In this document: positions 35,280-45,730 of the stretch, one piece after another
Numbering within the stretch: position 1 is the first letter of the stretch
Layout: every line of letters begins with the position of its first letter
Assembly: GCF_039533965.1 (NCBI RefSeq)
Contig: NZ_BAAAUN010000001.1
Coordinates: forward strand, 1,054,001-1,118,000
Direction: 5' to 3'
Length of the DNA stretch: 64,000 bases
DNA from: Microbacterium luteolum
GTDB lineage: Bacteria; Actinomycetota; Actinomycetes; Actinomycetales; Microbacteriaceae
The notes under the pieces: generated by a model
Databases searched by the model: none
Seen by the model: only the letters and a program-made list of their open reading frames with translations
What the model was told of the DNA's origin: nothing
Translations under genes and position numbers: made by a program

Positions 35280-35321
35280 ATTCTGAACAACGGCGCGTGC
35301 ATAGTCAAGCGAACGATCGTT
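35280..35321 (-). promoter_or_regulatory. azlC promoter with adjoining palindromic operator
   Basis: On the minus strand a -35-like TTGACT (35303-35308) is 17 bases from a -10-like CAGAAT (35280-35285). Just upstream of the -35 is a perfect 10-bp palindrome AACGATCGTT (35312-35321), in the azlC-regulator gap. On the plus strand, CATGAT (35325-35330) lies six bases before the regulator ATG at 35337, suggesting a leaderless regulator transcript. The palindrome is well placed to be bound by the regulator for both genes (inference). Confidence 0.5.
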
Positions 35322-35336
35322 TGACATGATGAACGG

Positions 35337-35885
35337 ATGGAGGATCTCCGCACACGCATCTCCCGCACGCTCCGCCGCGAGCGCGAGGCCATCGGCCTCT
35401 CGGTCTCCGAGCTCGCCCGGCGCGCCGGCGTGTCCAAGGCGACCGTCTCACAGCTGGAGAGCGGGGCGGGAAACCCGAGCGTCGAGACTCTCTGGGCCCT
35501 CGGCGTCGCTCTCGGCGTTCCGTTCGCGGTGCTGGTCGACCAGCAGGCCAACGCACCGACACTGATCCGCGCCGACGAGCTCGCCGGTGTTCCGTCGTCA
35601 GCCTCGGCCTACAGCGCGACGCTGCTCTCGGCCAGCCCTCCCGGCGCCCGTCGCGACGTCTACCTGATCCAGGCGGAGCCGGGCGACCCCCGGGTGTCCG
35701 ACCCGCACCACGCGGGGACGATCGAGCACGTCATCCTGATCGCCGGGCAGGCCCAGGTCGGCCCGGTGGCCGAGCCGATCCTGCTGGGCCCCGGCGACTA
35801 CCTGACGTACGCCGGCGACGCGCCCCACATCTTCGAGGCGACCGCCGCCGGCACCAGCGCCGTGCTCATCTCCGAGCTGCGCTGA
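35337..35885 (+). CDS. XRE-family regulator with C-terminal cupin domain
   Basis: 182 residues. Helix-turn-helix VSELARRAGVSKATVSQLESGAGNPSVETLWALG (~23-56) followed by a cupin barrel (EPGDPRVSDPHHAGTIEHVILIAGQ, LLGPGDYLTYAGDAPHIFEAT) that likely binds an amino acid or related small molecule. XRE-cupin regulators next to azlCD are common and are thought to control the exporter in response to its substrate. One of the best regulatory assignments in the window. Confidence 0.88.
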   Translation: MEDLRTRISRTLRREREAIGLSVSELARRAGVSKATVSQLESGAGNPSVETLWALGVALGVPFAVLVDQQANAPTLIRADELAGVPSSASAYSATLLSASPPGARRDVYLIQAEPGDPRVSDPHHAGTIEHVILIAGQAQVGPVAEPILLGPGDYLTYAGDAPHIFEATAAGTSAVLISELR

Positions 35886-35903
35886 TCGTCGGCCGCGCCC
35901 GAC

Positions 35904-37529
35904 TCACTCGGCGCCGCCCGCGGGCGAGGGATCGGGGATCTCGTGCGGCCGGTACTGCGGAAGCCGCGACGCCGGGAGGATCGCGAGGGCGCTGATCCCC
36001 GCCAGCAGGAGCAGGCCGAGCTTGAGCGTCCCCAGGCGGGCCTCCTCGTTGACGACCACGGCCGCATCGACCTGCCCGGGCGTCGCATCGGTCGCTTCGA
36101 GCGCAGCCCGGAGATCGTCGTTGCTGACGAAGTTGAGGTTGTCCATGTCGACCTGGGCCAGCAGCGACGGCGGAAGCTCCGGATGCTCGACCACCGCGCG
36201 CCCGATGCTGAGACCGAGCAGCGACACCAGCAGCGCCCCGGCCAGCGCGGTTCCGACCGCCGAGGCGAGGTTCTGCGTGGTCCCCCGCAACGACCCCACA
36301 TCGCCCGCCAGCTCGGCCGGTGCCGCCGTCACCAGCACGTTGAACACCAGGGTCACGAGCGCGCCCTGACCGATGCCGAACACGATGAGGCCCAGGATCG
36401 TCGGCAGCGTCTCCCAGTTGTTGCTCACGACGAAGGAGAGCCAGACCAATGCCGCCGTGGTCAGGATGAAGCCGAAGACGCCGATCGTGCGCGGCGGGAA
36501 CCGCTTGTAGAACCGCACCACGAGCGTCGCTGTGATGAAGACCGTGAGGTTGAACGGCATCATGGCGATCGAGGTGTCGAACGGCGTTCGGCCCTGCACG
36601 ATCTGGATGTAGAGCGGGATCGTGAAGTTCACGCACGCTTCCAGAGCCACGACGATGAACATCGCGTACACCGCGGCGCGCTCCCGTGACGAGCCGAGGA
36701 CGCTCAGATCGATCAGCGGGACCTTCCCCTCGGCCATCCGCCTTCTCGTCCACAGGAAGAAGCCCTGCCCGAGCACGAGTCCGACGCCCACGAAGACCGG
36801 AGCAGGCGAGAGCCCCAGGATGCTGAAGGGCGCTGTGTCCGTCGCCGCGACCGCTCCCCAGGCGTTGAGGTTGTTGAAACCCAGCGTGAGCAAGACGATC
36901 GCCGCGCCGATCAGGAGCGAGGCGACCAGGTCGATGCGGATCGAGGCGTCGCCGCGGTCGCCACGCAGGGTGAAGCTGAGGGCGAAGACCAGCACGGCGA
37001 TCCCGAGCACGATGAAGAACATCGGCCGCCAGCCGACGAGCGTTCCGAGCGTGCCGCCGATGAGGAACGCGCTGACCCCGGAGATCGCCCGCGCCGAGCC
37101 GATCGCACCGATCGCGGTCGCCTGCTGCGCTCCCCGATAGTTCTCGGCGATGAGGGCGACGATCGACGGCACGATGATCGCCGCAGCGGCTCCGGCGACC
37201 GCCTGACCTGCGATCGCCCATCCCACGGTCGGCGCGACCAGCATCATGATCGAGGATGCCGCGAACAGCGCGATCACGATGCGGAAGATGAGGACCCAGC
37301 CGATGCGCTGGCCGAGCTTCGCGCCCGTCATCACGAGTGCCGCCACCGCCAGTCCGTACATCACGATGGTCGTGCTCGCGACCGTGGGAGGCACCCCGAA
37401 GTCGCTCACCATCCCACCCAGCGAGATCGGCAGCGCGGCGACATTGAACGACATCAGCACCTGCGCGAGAAACAGGCTGACCATCGGCAGCCAGGAGGTC
37501 TTCGTCGTCGACTGCTCAATCTGCGTCAT
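35904..37529 (-). CDS. MFS transporter (DHA2-like)
   Basis: 541 residues, 12-14 transmembrane helices. It starts MTQIEQSTTKTSWLPMVSLFLAQVL; typical loops are GAKLGQRIGWVLIFR (motif A-like) and GQAVAGAAAAIIVPSIVALIAENYRG. A loop of ~45 residues near the C-terminus (LPPSLLAQVDMDNLNF...) is hydrophilic and specific to drug-resistance DHA2-type members. Eight bases downstream of glsA, so it is probably cotranscribed and may export a glutamine/glutamate-related compound or simply be linked. Substrate unknown. Confidence 0.85.
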   Translation of the reverse strand: MTQIEQSTTKTSWLPMVSLFLAQVLMSFNVAALPISLGGMVSDFGVPPTVASTTIVMYGLAVAALVMTGAKLGQRIGWVLIFRIVIALFAASSIMMLVAPTVGWAIAGQAVAGAAAAIIVPSIVALIAENYRGAQQATAIGAIGSARAISGVSAFLIGGTLGTLVGWRPMFFIVLGIAVLVFALSFTLRGDRGDASIRIDLVASLLIGAAIVLLTLGFNNLNAWGAVAATDTAPFSILGLSPAPVFVGVGLVLGQGFFLWTRRRMAEGKVPLIDLSVLGSSRERAAVYAMFIVVALEACVNFTIPLYIQIVQGRTPFDTSIAMMPFNLTVFITATLVVRFYKRFPPRTIGVFGFILTTAALVWLSFVVSNNWETLPTILGLIVFGIGQGALVTLVFNVLVTAAPAELAGDVGSLRGTTQNLASAVGTALAGALLVSLLGLSIGRAVVEHPELPPSLLAQVDMDNLNFVSNDDLRAALEATDATPGQVDAAVVVNEEARLGTLKLGLLLLAGISALAILPASRLPQYRPHEIPDPSPAGGAE

Positions 37530-37537
37530 GGCTTCTC

Positions 37538-38569
37538 CTACTCGGGGGATCGAGGAACAGCGCCGGAATGCTCCTGCGCGGGAGCGGAGGCGAAGAGGTT
37601 CAGACCGAGCGCACGCGAGAGGTAGCCGATGGCCATCTGCGATCGCACGGAGTTGCCCGCGTCGTCGAGCGGCGGCGAGAACCCGGCCACGGCGCCCTTG
37701 CCGGGAGCGACGGCCACGATCCCACCGGCGACGCCGGACTTCGCAGGCAGGCCGATCTCGAACAGCCAGTCCCCCGAGCGCTCATAGAGCCCGGTGGACG
37801 CGACGACGGCGAGCGTGTCCCGGCACACCTCCGCCGACACGACGCGCTCCCCCGTCACGGGATTCACACCGCCATCGGCCAGCGTCGCCCCCATCACGGC
37901 GAGGTCGTGCGCGGTGACGCTGAGAGCGCACTGACGCGTGTAGACGTCGACGACCTCGTCGGGATCGCCACTGAGTCGGCCGTAGCTGCGCAGCAGCCAC
38001 CCCAACGCGCGGTTGCGCTCGTTGGTCGCGGCCTCGGAGGCGTACACGACGCCGTCCAGGCTCAGCGAGCGCCCGGCGAAGGCGGAGAGCCCCTCGCGCA
38101 CGCGCTCCCACTGCTCCGCCGTCGTCGAGCCGGGCATCAGCGCCGTCGTCGCGATCGCTCCGGCGTTGACCATGGGGTTCATCGGATGACCGTCGTTGAG
38201 CTCCAGCGCGACGACGGAGTTGAAGGCGAGACCCGTGTTGTTCACCCCGACGATGTCGCGCACGCGCTCGTGCCCGTGCTCCCGGATCGCCAGGGCGTAC
38301 ACGAACATCTTCGAGATCGACTGGATCGAGAACGGATGCCGCGCGTCGCCGGCGTCGTGCAGGCCGCCGCCGACCTCGATCACCGCGAGGCCGAAGAGAT
38401 CGGGGTCGGCCTCGGCGAGCACGGGGATGTAGTCGGCGACACGTCCTCCGCGCTCCGCCGAGAACCGTGAATGCGCCTCGCGGACGATCTCCTCGACGCG
38501 GTCCCAGCCGGGCAGAGCGCCCGTGGACACCTGCTGAGGGACGTCGAGCCAGGCGGCGGGGTCGAGCAC
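37538..38569 (-). CDS. glsA: Glutaminase
   Basis: 343 residues. Serine-dependent beta-lactamase-fold glutaminase: PFSIQSISKMFVYALAI with the S-x-x-K nucleophile (~78-95), GVNNTGLAFNSVVALELNDGHPMNPMVNAGAI, NERNRALGWLLRSYGRL, and a downstream YTRQCALSVTAHDLAVMGATLADGGVNP. Hydrolyses glutamine to glutamate and ammonia. The pair glsA-MFS resembles glutamine-dependent acid-resistance loci, where ammonia consumes protons (inference). The start ATG (or GTG) at 38569 is unambiguous by family length. Confidence 0.92.
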   Translation of the reverse strand: MLDPAAWLDVPQQVSTGALPGWDRVEEIVREAHSRFSAERGGRVADYIPVLAEADPDLFGLAVIEVGGGLHDAGDARHPFSIQSISKMFVYALAIREHGHERVRDIVGVNNTGLAFNSVVALELNDGHPMNPMVNAGAIATTALMPGSTTAEQWERVREGLSAFAGRSLSLDGVVYASEAATNERNRALGWLLRSYGRLSGDPDEVVDVYTRQCALSVTAHDLAVMGATLADGGVNPVTGERVVSAEVCRDTLAVVASTGLYERSGDWLFEIGLPAKSGVAGGIVAVAPGKGAVAGFSPPLDDAGNSVRSQMAIGYLSRALGLNLFASAPAQEHSGAVPRSPE

Positions 38570-38646
38570 GCGTCCTCCTCGGATCGGAGACGTCCCCAGC
38601 CGTCAGTGCCACCGTAGCGGTCGGAGGGCGCTCCGACCAGAGGGGC

Positions 38647-39525
38647 TCAGTACCAGTTCGTCGCCTGCGAGTGCCCCCAGGCGCTGCAGGGAGTGCCGTA
38701 GACGGACGAGATGTAGCCGAGACCCCAGGCGATCTGGGTCGTGGCGTTGGTCTCCCAGTCGCTGCCCTCCGACGCCATCTTGCTGCCGGGGAGAGCCTGC
38801 GGGATGCCCGTGGCGCCGCTGGGGTTGTACGCCTGGTAGTTCCAGCCGGACTCCTTGGTCCACAGCGAATCCAGGCAGGAGAACTGGTCGCCGCCCCAGC
38901 CGTAGCGGCTCGACATCATCTGCTGCGCCGTGGCCTTCGCGCCGTCGACCGTGTTCGCGGAGGCCAGCGCGACGGCGGCGGCCTCTGCTTCGGCGGCTGC
39001 CGCGGCGGCGGCGTCATCCGCGGCCTTCTTCTCCTGGGCGGCGGTGAGCGCGCCCTGCAGCGCCACGGTCGCCGTGGCGAGCGTCGTCGTCTCGGCTTCC
39101 ACTTCGCCCGCGAGCACCGTGACGACGAGGGGCGACATCGCGTCGCGGTCCTCGAGCGCGTCGATGTCGTGCTGCAGCTCGGACACGTCGACGGGCGGCG
39201 CGGCACTCACGTCGAGACCGGACGCGGCCACGTCGTACGTCAGGGCCTGTGCGGCGAACACGGCATCCTTCGCATCGACCAGCGGCATGGCCGCGTCGTC
39301 CGCGACCTTCGCGTGGGGCTCGGCAGCGGCGACCAGCTGCGCGACGGCTGCGGTCGCATCCGGTATCTCGGAACCGGAGGCGGGAACCGACACGATGCCG
39401 GCGGTGAGGGTGATGCCGAGGAGTGTGGCGGCCGCGGTCCCGAGGATCATCATCGGACGGCGGGTCGTGGCGCGGGCGTTCGCCGCGTCGGAGGCGCGCC
39501 GAAGCGCACGGGTTTCATGGAGCAT
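38647..39525 (-). CDS. Secreted aggregation-promoting-factor/lytic-transglycosylase-like protein
   Basis: 292 residues from ATG 39525 (an upstream in-frame ATG at 39555 adds ten residues). An N-terminal signal-like segment after basic residues (TTRRPMMILGTAAATLLGITLTAGIVSVPASG), a long Ala/Glu/Asp-rich coiled-coil-like region (~90-195), and a C-terminal domain with YGWGGDQFSCLDSLWTKESGWNYQA, where the Glu is in the position of the lysozyme-like catalytic Glu, then NPSGATGIPQALPGSKM. Typical of wall-associated transglycosylase/APF proteins. Downstream of typA past a terminator. Confidence 0.8.
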   Translation of the reverse strand: MLHETRALRRASDAANARATTRRPMMILGTAAATLLGITLTAGIVSVPASGSEIPDATAAVAQLVAAAEPHAKVADDAAMPLVDAKDAVFAAQALTYDVAASGLDVSAAPPVDVSELQHDIDALEDRDAMSPLVVTVLAGEVEAETTTLATATVALQGALTAAQEKKAADDAAAAAAAEAEAAAVALASANTVDGAKATAQQMMSSRYGWGGDQFSCLDSLWTKESGWNYQAYNPSGATGIPQALPGSKMASEGSDWETNATTQIAWGLGYISSVYGTPCSAWGHSQATNWY

Positions 39526-39653
39526 GGTTCGACTTTCGGGTCGTCGTACGCCCATACAGGAGACTCATCGGGAGCTCGTCCCAGGCGCAAGTGTTCGAGC
39601 CTGCCATGCCTTCCTGAACGAAAATTGTGCCTCATCTGGGATTTACATGAGAA

Positions 39654-39692
39654 GAGGGCCCCGCACGCGCCTTTCGGCGGTGCGAGGCCCTC
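39654..39692 (-). terminator. Terminator after typA
   Basis: Arms 39654-39671 and 39676-39692 form a long GC-rich hairpin (about 17 pairs with one bulge and one G-T) closed by a GAAA loop on the minus strand, 25 bases past the typA stop. It is followed by TTCTC, a weak U-tract. Confidence 0.7.
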
Positions 39693-39716
39693 TGCAGAGC
39701 ATCCTCGAGACGAGGG

Positions 39717-41630
<1,914 letters not shown>

Positions 41631-41732
41631 GCAGAAGTCCTAAAGAGGTGTGGGATTGCGCCGGGAAGCCGACGTTCCAGGATAACGCAACCTGAGGGTC
41701 GGTTCCTGAGCGGAGGTCGTAGCATCGGGATC

Positions 41733-42539
41733 GTGACTTCCCGACCCGCCTCGGACCCCCTCCCCTGGGGCTCTCCCGCGCCCTCCCGCAGCCGGCTCTG
41801 GTGGGAGATCGCGATCGTCCTCGCGCTGGGCCTCGGCCAGTCCGCGGTGTACGCGATCGTGCAGCTGGCCTACCGTCTCGCGGATGAGACACCGCTGGCA
41901 GATCAGACCGCGACGCTCAACCCCTCGCGCAGCGACCGCGAGATCTTCGACCTCATCTACCAGGTGCTGTCGATCGGCTTCTCGCTGGTGCCGGTTCTGC
42001 TGGTGTGCTTCCTGCTCTGGCAGTCCCGACGTCCGCACCTGGAGAGGCTCGGACTGGACGGCACCCGGGTCGCAGCAGATGCCGGACGCGGCATCCTCCT
42101 CGTCGTCGCCATCGGCGTCCCCGGACTCGCCCTCTACATCGCCGGACGCGCCTCCGGACTCTTCGTCGCCGTGAACCCGGCGGGACTCGACACGCACTGG
42201 TGGACCGTGCCCGTCCTGCTGCTCGCCGCCGCGCGGGCGTCGCTGCAGGAGGAGTTCGTCGTGCTCGGATACCTCTTCGCCCGCCTGAAGCAGCTCGGTT
42301 GGAGCCCCTGGACCATCATCGTGTCCACCTCGGTGCTGCGTGCGAGCTATCACCTGTACCAGGGGCCCGGCGCGTTCATCGGGAACCTGGCCATGGGACT
42401 GCTGTTCGGCTGGCTCTTCCAGCGCAGCGGCCGCCTGCTGCCGTTCCTCGTCGCGCACTTCCTGATCGACGCGACGGTCTTCGTCGGCTACCCCTGGGCA
42501 GCCGCGACCTGGCCCGAGCTGTTCGGGTTGCCGAGCTGA
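41733..42539 (+). CDS. CPBP-family intramembrane protein with atypical EExxx motif
   Basis: 268 residues from GTG 41733. About eight hydrophobic helices. The Abi/CPBP motifs are present: QEEFVVLGYLFARL (motif 1), SYHLYQGPGAF (motif 2, His), and AHFLIDATV (motif 3, His). Motif 1 normally reads EExxxR; here the sixth residue is Leu, so the usual Arg is missing at that place. Candidate intramembrane glutamic protease or an inactive transport/adaptor relative. The first ~30 residues are Pro/Ser-rich. Confidence 0.75.
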   Translation: MTSRPASDPLPWGSPAPSRSRLWWEIAIVLALGLGQSAVYAIVQLAYRLADETPLADQTATLNPSRSDREIFDLIYQVLSIGFSLVPVLLVCFLLWQSRRPHLERLGLDGTRVAADAGRGILLVVAIGVPGLALYIAGRASGLFVAVNPAGLDTHWWTVPVLLLAAARASLQEEFVVLGYLFARLKQLGWSPWTIIVSTSVLRASYHLYQGPGAFIGNLAMGLLFGWLFQRSGRLLPFLVAHFLIDATVFVGYPWAAATWPELFGLPS

Positions 42540-42546
42540 GACGCGG

Positions 42547-43113
42547 TCAGCCGGCGTTCGCGATGAGGACTGCGGCGACAGCCCAGACGACGATCACGGC
42601 GAGGGCGATGATCGCCGGGCCGTCCCAGCTCCGCCGGATCGGCGCATCGGCGGCGATATCGGCTGCCTCCCAGCGGTCGCGGATGTCGGTCAGGTCGCGG
42701 AGGCTGGTCGGGGCTTTCCGCTCCTCGTCCTGCCGACCGACCGTGCGCCGCTGCCGCGCCCTGGCCGGGCCGCCGTAACACGTGACATCGGTGCCGTCGT
42801 CGAGCGAGAAGACGAGCTGCCAGCGAAGATCGATGTCCCGCACACGACGCCACCCGAAGGTCGTGCGTCGCAGCATGTTCTGCACGGTCCCTCCCGCGTC
42901 ATCGATGCGGACGAACGAGACGAAGGCGACCTCGTACACCACCCACAGGCCGAGGAGGATCCAGGGTGCGAGCAGCAGCATCGGCCCCCAGCCGGCGCGC
43001 AGCACGGCATCGCCGAGCAGGAACAGCGCGAGCAGTGCGCAGATGACGAGGAAGACAGGACCGGAGGCCGCACGGAAAGTCCGTGCGGCCTCCGGTCGTG
43101 GATCCGTCGGCAC
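42547..43113 (-). CDS. PH-like domain membrane protein, unknown
   Basis: 188 residues from GTG 43113. Two N-terminal helices (PVFLVICALLALFLLGDAVL, MLLLAPWILLGLWVVYEVAF), a cytoplasmic beta-rich stretch (SFVRIDDAGGTVQNMLRRTTFGWRRVRDI) typical of bacterial PH domains, then a C-terminal helix AIIALAVIVVWAVAAVLI. Function unknown. The stop lies 7 bases from the convergent CPBP gene, and its start lies 2 bases past the ABC ATPase stop, so it may ride on that operon. Confidence 0.65.
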   Translation of the reverse strand: MPTDPRPEAARTFRAASGPVFLVICALLALFLLGDAVLRAGWGPMLLLAPWILLGLWVVYEVAFVSFVRIDDAGGTVQNMLRRTTFGWRRVRDIDLRWQLVFSLDDGTDVTCYGGPARARQRRTVGRQDEERKAPTSLRDLTDIRDRWEAADIAADAPIRRSWDGPAIIALAVIVVWAVAAVLIANAG

Positions 43114-43115
43114 GT

Positions 43116-44789
43116 TCAGCGCCCGCCGAGCGGGATCGACGCACCCGGGATCGCCTTGAGCAGTCGGTCGGTGTACTCCTGCTGGGGGTTCGCGAAGATC
43201 TCGTCGACAGTTCCCTGCTCGACGACCTTTCCCTTCTCCATGACGCAGACGAGATCGCTCGACACGCGCACGACGGCGAGGTCGTGCGTGATGAAGAGGT
43301 ACGTGAGGTTCAGTTCCGACTGCAGCTCCGCGAGGAGCTTCAGGATCTGATCCTGCACCAGCACGTCGAGCGCCGAGACCGCTTCGTCGAGCACGACGAT
43401 GTCCGGCTTGAGCGCGAGCGCCCGAGCGATCGCGACGCGCTGCCGCTGTCCGCCGGAGAGCTCGTTCGCGTACCGGGTCGCGAGCGCCCTCGGCAGCGCC
43501 ACCTGGTCGAGGAGTTCCTCCACGCGCTCGCGCTGCGAGGCGCGATCCCCCACTCCGTGGATCTGCAGCGGTTCCGCGATCGTGCTCCCGATGTTGCGGA
43601 GCGGGTCGAGCGATCCATACGGATCCTGGAACACCGGCTGCATGCGACGACGCAGGCCGAATGCCTGCGCGTTCGAGAGCTTCGACACGTCCTGGCCGTC
43701 GATCTCGATCGTTCCGCTGGTCGGCTCCTCGAGCTTGAGCACCATCTTGGCGACGGTCGACTTGCCGGAACCCGACTCCCCGACGAGCGCGAGCGTCTTG
43801 CCTCGCGGGATCTCGAAGGAGACATCGTCGACCGCGCGGAAGGCTTCACTGCGGAAGTTCCCCTGGCGGATCTTGTAGTCCTTCGTGAGACCCGCGACCC
43901 GCACGGTCGGCGGGATGTCCGCGAGGTCCTCGAGCGTCTCGATGCCGCGGTCCTCGACCACGGCCTGGATGCGCTGCGAGGCGACGCTCGGGGCGGCTCC
44001 GACGAGTCGCTGCGTGTACGGGTGCTGCGGGTTCTCGAGGATCTCCCTGCTCGGCCCGGCTTCGACGATGTTGCCGTTGCTCATCACGATGATCTTCTCC
44101 GCGCGCTCGGCCGCGAGGCCGAGGTCGTGCGTGATGAGGAGCACCGAGGTGCCCTTCTCGCGAGTGAGAGTCGCCATGTGGTCGAGGATGACCCGCTGCA
44201 CCGTGACGTCGAGAGCCGAGGTCGGCTCGTCGGCGATGAGCAGCTTGGGATCCGCCGCCAGGCCGATGCCGATCAGCGCGCGCTGACGCATGCCACCGGA
44301 GAACTGGTGGGGGAACTGGTGCAGGCGTCGCTCGGCGTCGCCGAGTCCGGCCTGCTGCAGCACCTCGATCGCTCGCGCCTTGACGTCCTGCTTGCCGCTG
44401 GCGATCCCGTTGGCGCGGATCGCCTCCTTCACCTGGAAGCCGATGCTCCATACCGGGTTGAGGTTCGACATGGGATCCTGCGGCACGAAGCCGATCTCCC
44501 GGCCGCGGACGGCCTCGATCTCGCGGCGCCCGAGCGTGGTCAGCTCGCGTCCGTCGAGGGTGATCGAACCGCCCGTGATCGTGCCGGTGCCCGGGAGCAG
44601 GTTGACGATGGCGCTGGCGGTCGTGGACTTGCCCGACCCGGACTCGCCCACGATGGCGATGGTCTCGCCGGGGAAGATGTCGAAGCTCGCGCCGTGCAGG
44701 ACCTCGCGGAGCCCGTCCTGTGTGCGGAACGCGACCTTGAGGTCGCGCACGCTCAGCAGGGGCACCTGGTCGGGAGTGCGTTCGCTCAT
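43116..44789 (-). CDS. Peptide-type ABC transporter ATP-binding protein, fused DppD-DppF
   Basis: 557 residues: two complete nucleotide-binding domains in one chain. NBD1: Walker A GESGSGKSTTA (~42-52), signature FSGGMRQRA, LLIADEPTSALDVT. NBD2: Walker A GESGSGKSTVA (~326-336), LSGGQRQRVAIARAL, VVLDEAVSALDVL. An oligopeptide C-terminal segment (GPSREILENPQHPYTQRLVGAAP, EQGTVDEIFANPQQEYTDRLLKAIP) follows each. Such fused Dpp/Opp ATPases power one importer; the second NBD lacks the canonical T in DEPT (reads DEAVS). Downstream of the matching permeases. Confidence 0.92.
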   Translation of the reverse strand: MSERTPDQVPLLSVRDLKVAFRTQDGLREVLHGASFDIFPGETIAIVGESGSGKSTTASAIVNLLPGTGTITGGSITLDGRELTTLGRREIEAVRGREIGFVPQDPMSNLNPVWSIGFQVKEAIRANGIASGKQDVKARAIEVLQQAGLGDAERRLHQFPHQFSGGMRQRALIGIGLAADPKLLIADEPTSALDVTVQRVILDHMATLTREKGTSVLLITHDLGLAAERAEKIIVMSNGNIVEAGPSREILENPQHPYTQRLVGAAPSVASQRIQAVVEDRGIETLEDLADIPPTVRVAGLTKDYKIRQGNFRSEAFRAVDDVSFEIPRGKTLALVGESGSGKSTVAKMVLKLEEPTSGTIEIDGQDVSKLSNAQAFGLRRRMQPVFQDPYGSLDPLRNIGSTIAEPLQIHGVGDRASQRERVEELLDQVALPRALATRYANELSGGQRQRVAIARALALKPDIVVLDEAVSALDVLVQDQILKLLAELQSELNLTYLFITHDLAVVRVSSDLVCVMEKGKVVEQGTVDEIFANPQQEYTDRLLKAIPGASIPLGGR

Positions 44790-45730
44790 CGGCGTGCCCT
44801 CGCTCTCGGATCGATGGCGTCTCGGATGAGCTCGCCCAGGGTGACGAACGCGAGCACGGCGAGCGTGAGCGCGATCGACGGATAGATGAGCGCCATGGGC
44901 GCCACCCGCAGCGACGACTGCGCGGCGCTGATGTCATTTCCCCACGACATGGTGTCGCTTCCCAGGCCGACGCCGAGGAACGACAGGGTCGCCTCCGCAA
45001 CGATCGATGCGGCGAGCGACAGCGTCGAGACGACGAGCAGCGGCGCCAGGGCGTTCGGGATCACGTGTCCGACGAGGGTGCCGAACTTGGATCGCCCGAG
45101 CGCTCTGGACGCGACGACGAAGTCGGCCTGACGAACCCTGAGGACCTCGGCACGCACGACGCGTGCGGTCGACGCCCAGGCGAAACCACCGATCGCGAAC
45201 GCGAGGACCGGCACGGAGCGGTACTGCGAGAAGACCGTCATGACGACCACGGCGGCGAGGATGTAGGGGATGGCGAAGAAGATGTCGCCGATGCGCGACA
45301 GCAGCGAGTCCAGCCATCCGCCGTAGAACCCGGCCAGCGCGCCCATGATGAGGCCGACGATCGAGCCGATCGCCGTGGCCAGGAGGCCGACGGCGAGCGA
45401 GGTCTGCGCCCCCCAGACGAGCCGGGCGTAGATGTCGCAGCCCTGGAAGGTGAAGCCGAGCGGATGCCCCTCGGCCGGACCGGCGTTGCTGTTGCCGAGC
45501 TGGCAGTCGGCGTTCGGCGGAGTCGACGTGAACAGCGTCGGGAAGAGCGCCATCACGAGGAAGAAGAGCGCGAGCACGACCGAGAACCAGAACAGCGGGC
45601 GCCGCCGGAGATCGGCCCATGCATCACGCCACAGGTTGCGCGGCTTCTCGGCGATGCGCACGGCGTCGACCGAGATGGTCTCCGTCTCGACCGGCGCGAC
45701 GAAGTGATTCTGCGAGATGGGGTCATGCAT
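44786..45730 (-). CDS. ABC transporter permease, DppC/OppC type
   Basis: 314 residues, six helices after a cytoplasmic N-terminus. The OppC/DppC domain includes FTFQGCDIYARLVWGAQTSLAVGLLATAIG and the EAA-like loop VRQADFVVASRALGRSKFGTLVGHVIPNALAPLLVV. ATGA overlap with the ATPase and 8-bp overlap with dppB-like gene. Half of the translocation pore. Confidence 0.92.
   Translation of the reverse strand: MHDPISQNHFVAPVETETISVDAVRIAEKPRNLWRDAWADLRRRPLFWFSVVLALFFLVMALFPTLFTSTPPNADCQLGNSNAGPAEGHPLGFTFQGCDIYARLVWGAQTSLAVGLLATAIGSIVGLIMGALAGFYGGWLDSLLSRIGDIFFAIPYILAAVVVMTVFSQYRSVPVLAFAIGGFAWASTARVVRAEVLRVRQADFVVASRALGRSKFGTLVGHVIPNALAPLLVVSTLSLAASIVAEATLSFLGVGLGSDTMSWGNDISAAQSSLRVAPMALIYPSIALTLAVLAFVTLGELIRDAIDPRARARR

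Noticed and set aside
39526..39653. c-di-AMP (ydaO-type) riboswitch before the APF-like gene
   Set aside because: Such riboswitches often precede wall hydrolases in actinobacteria, but the space is short and the conserved ydaO core was not found.
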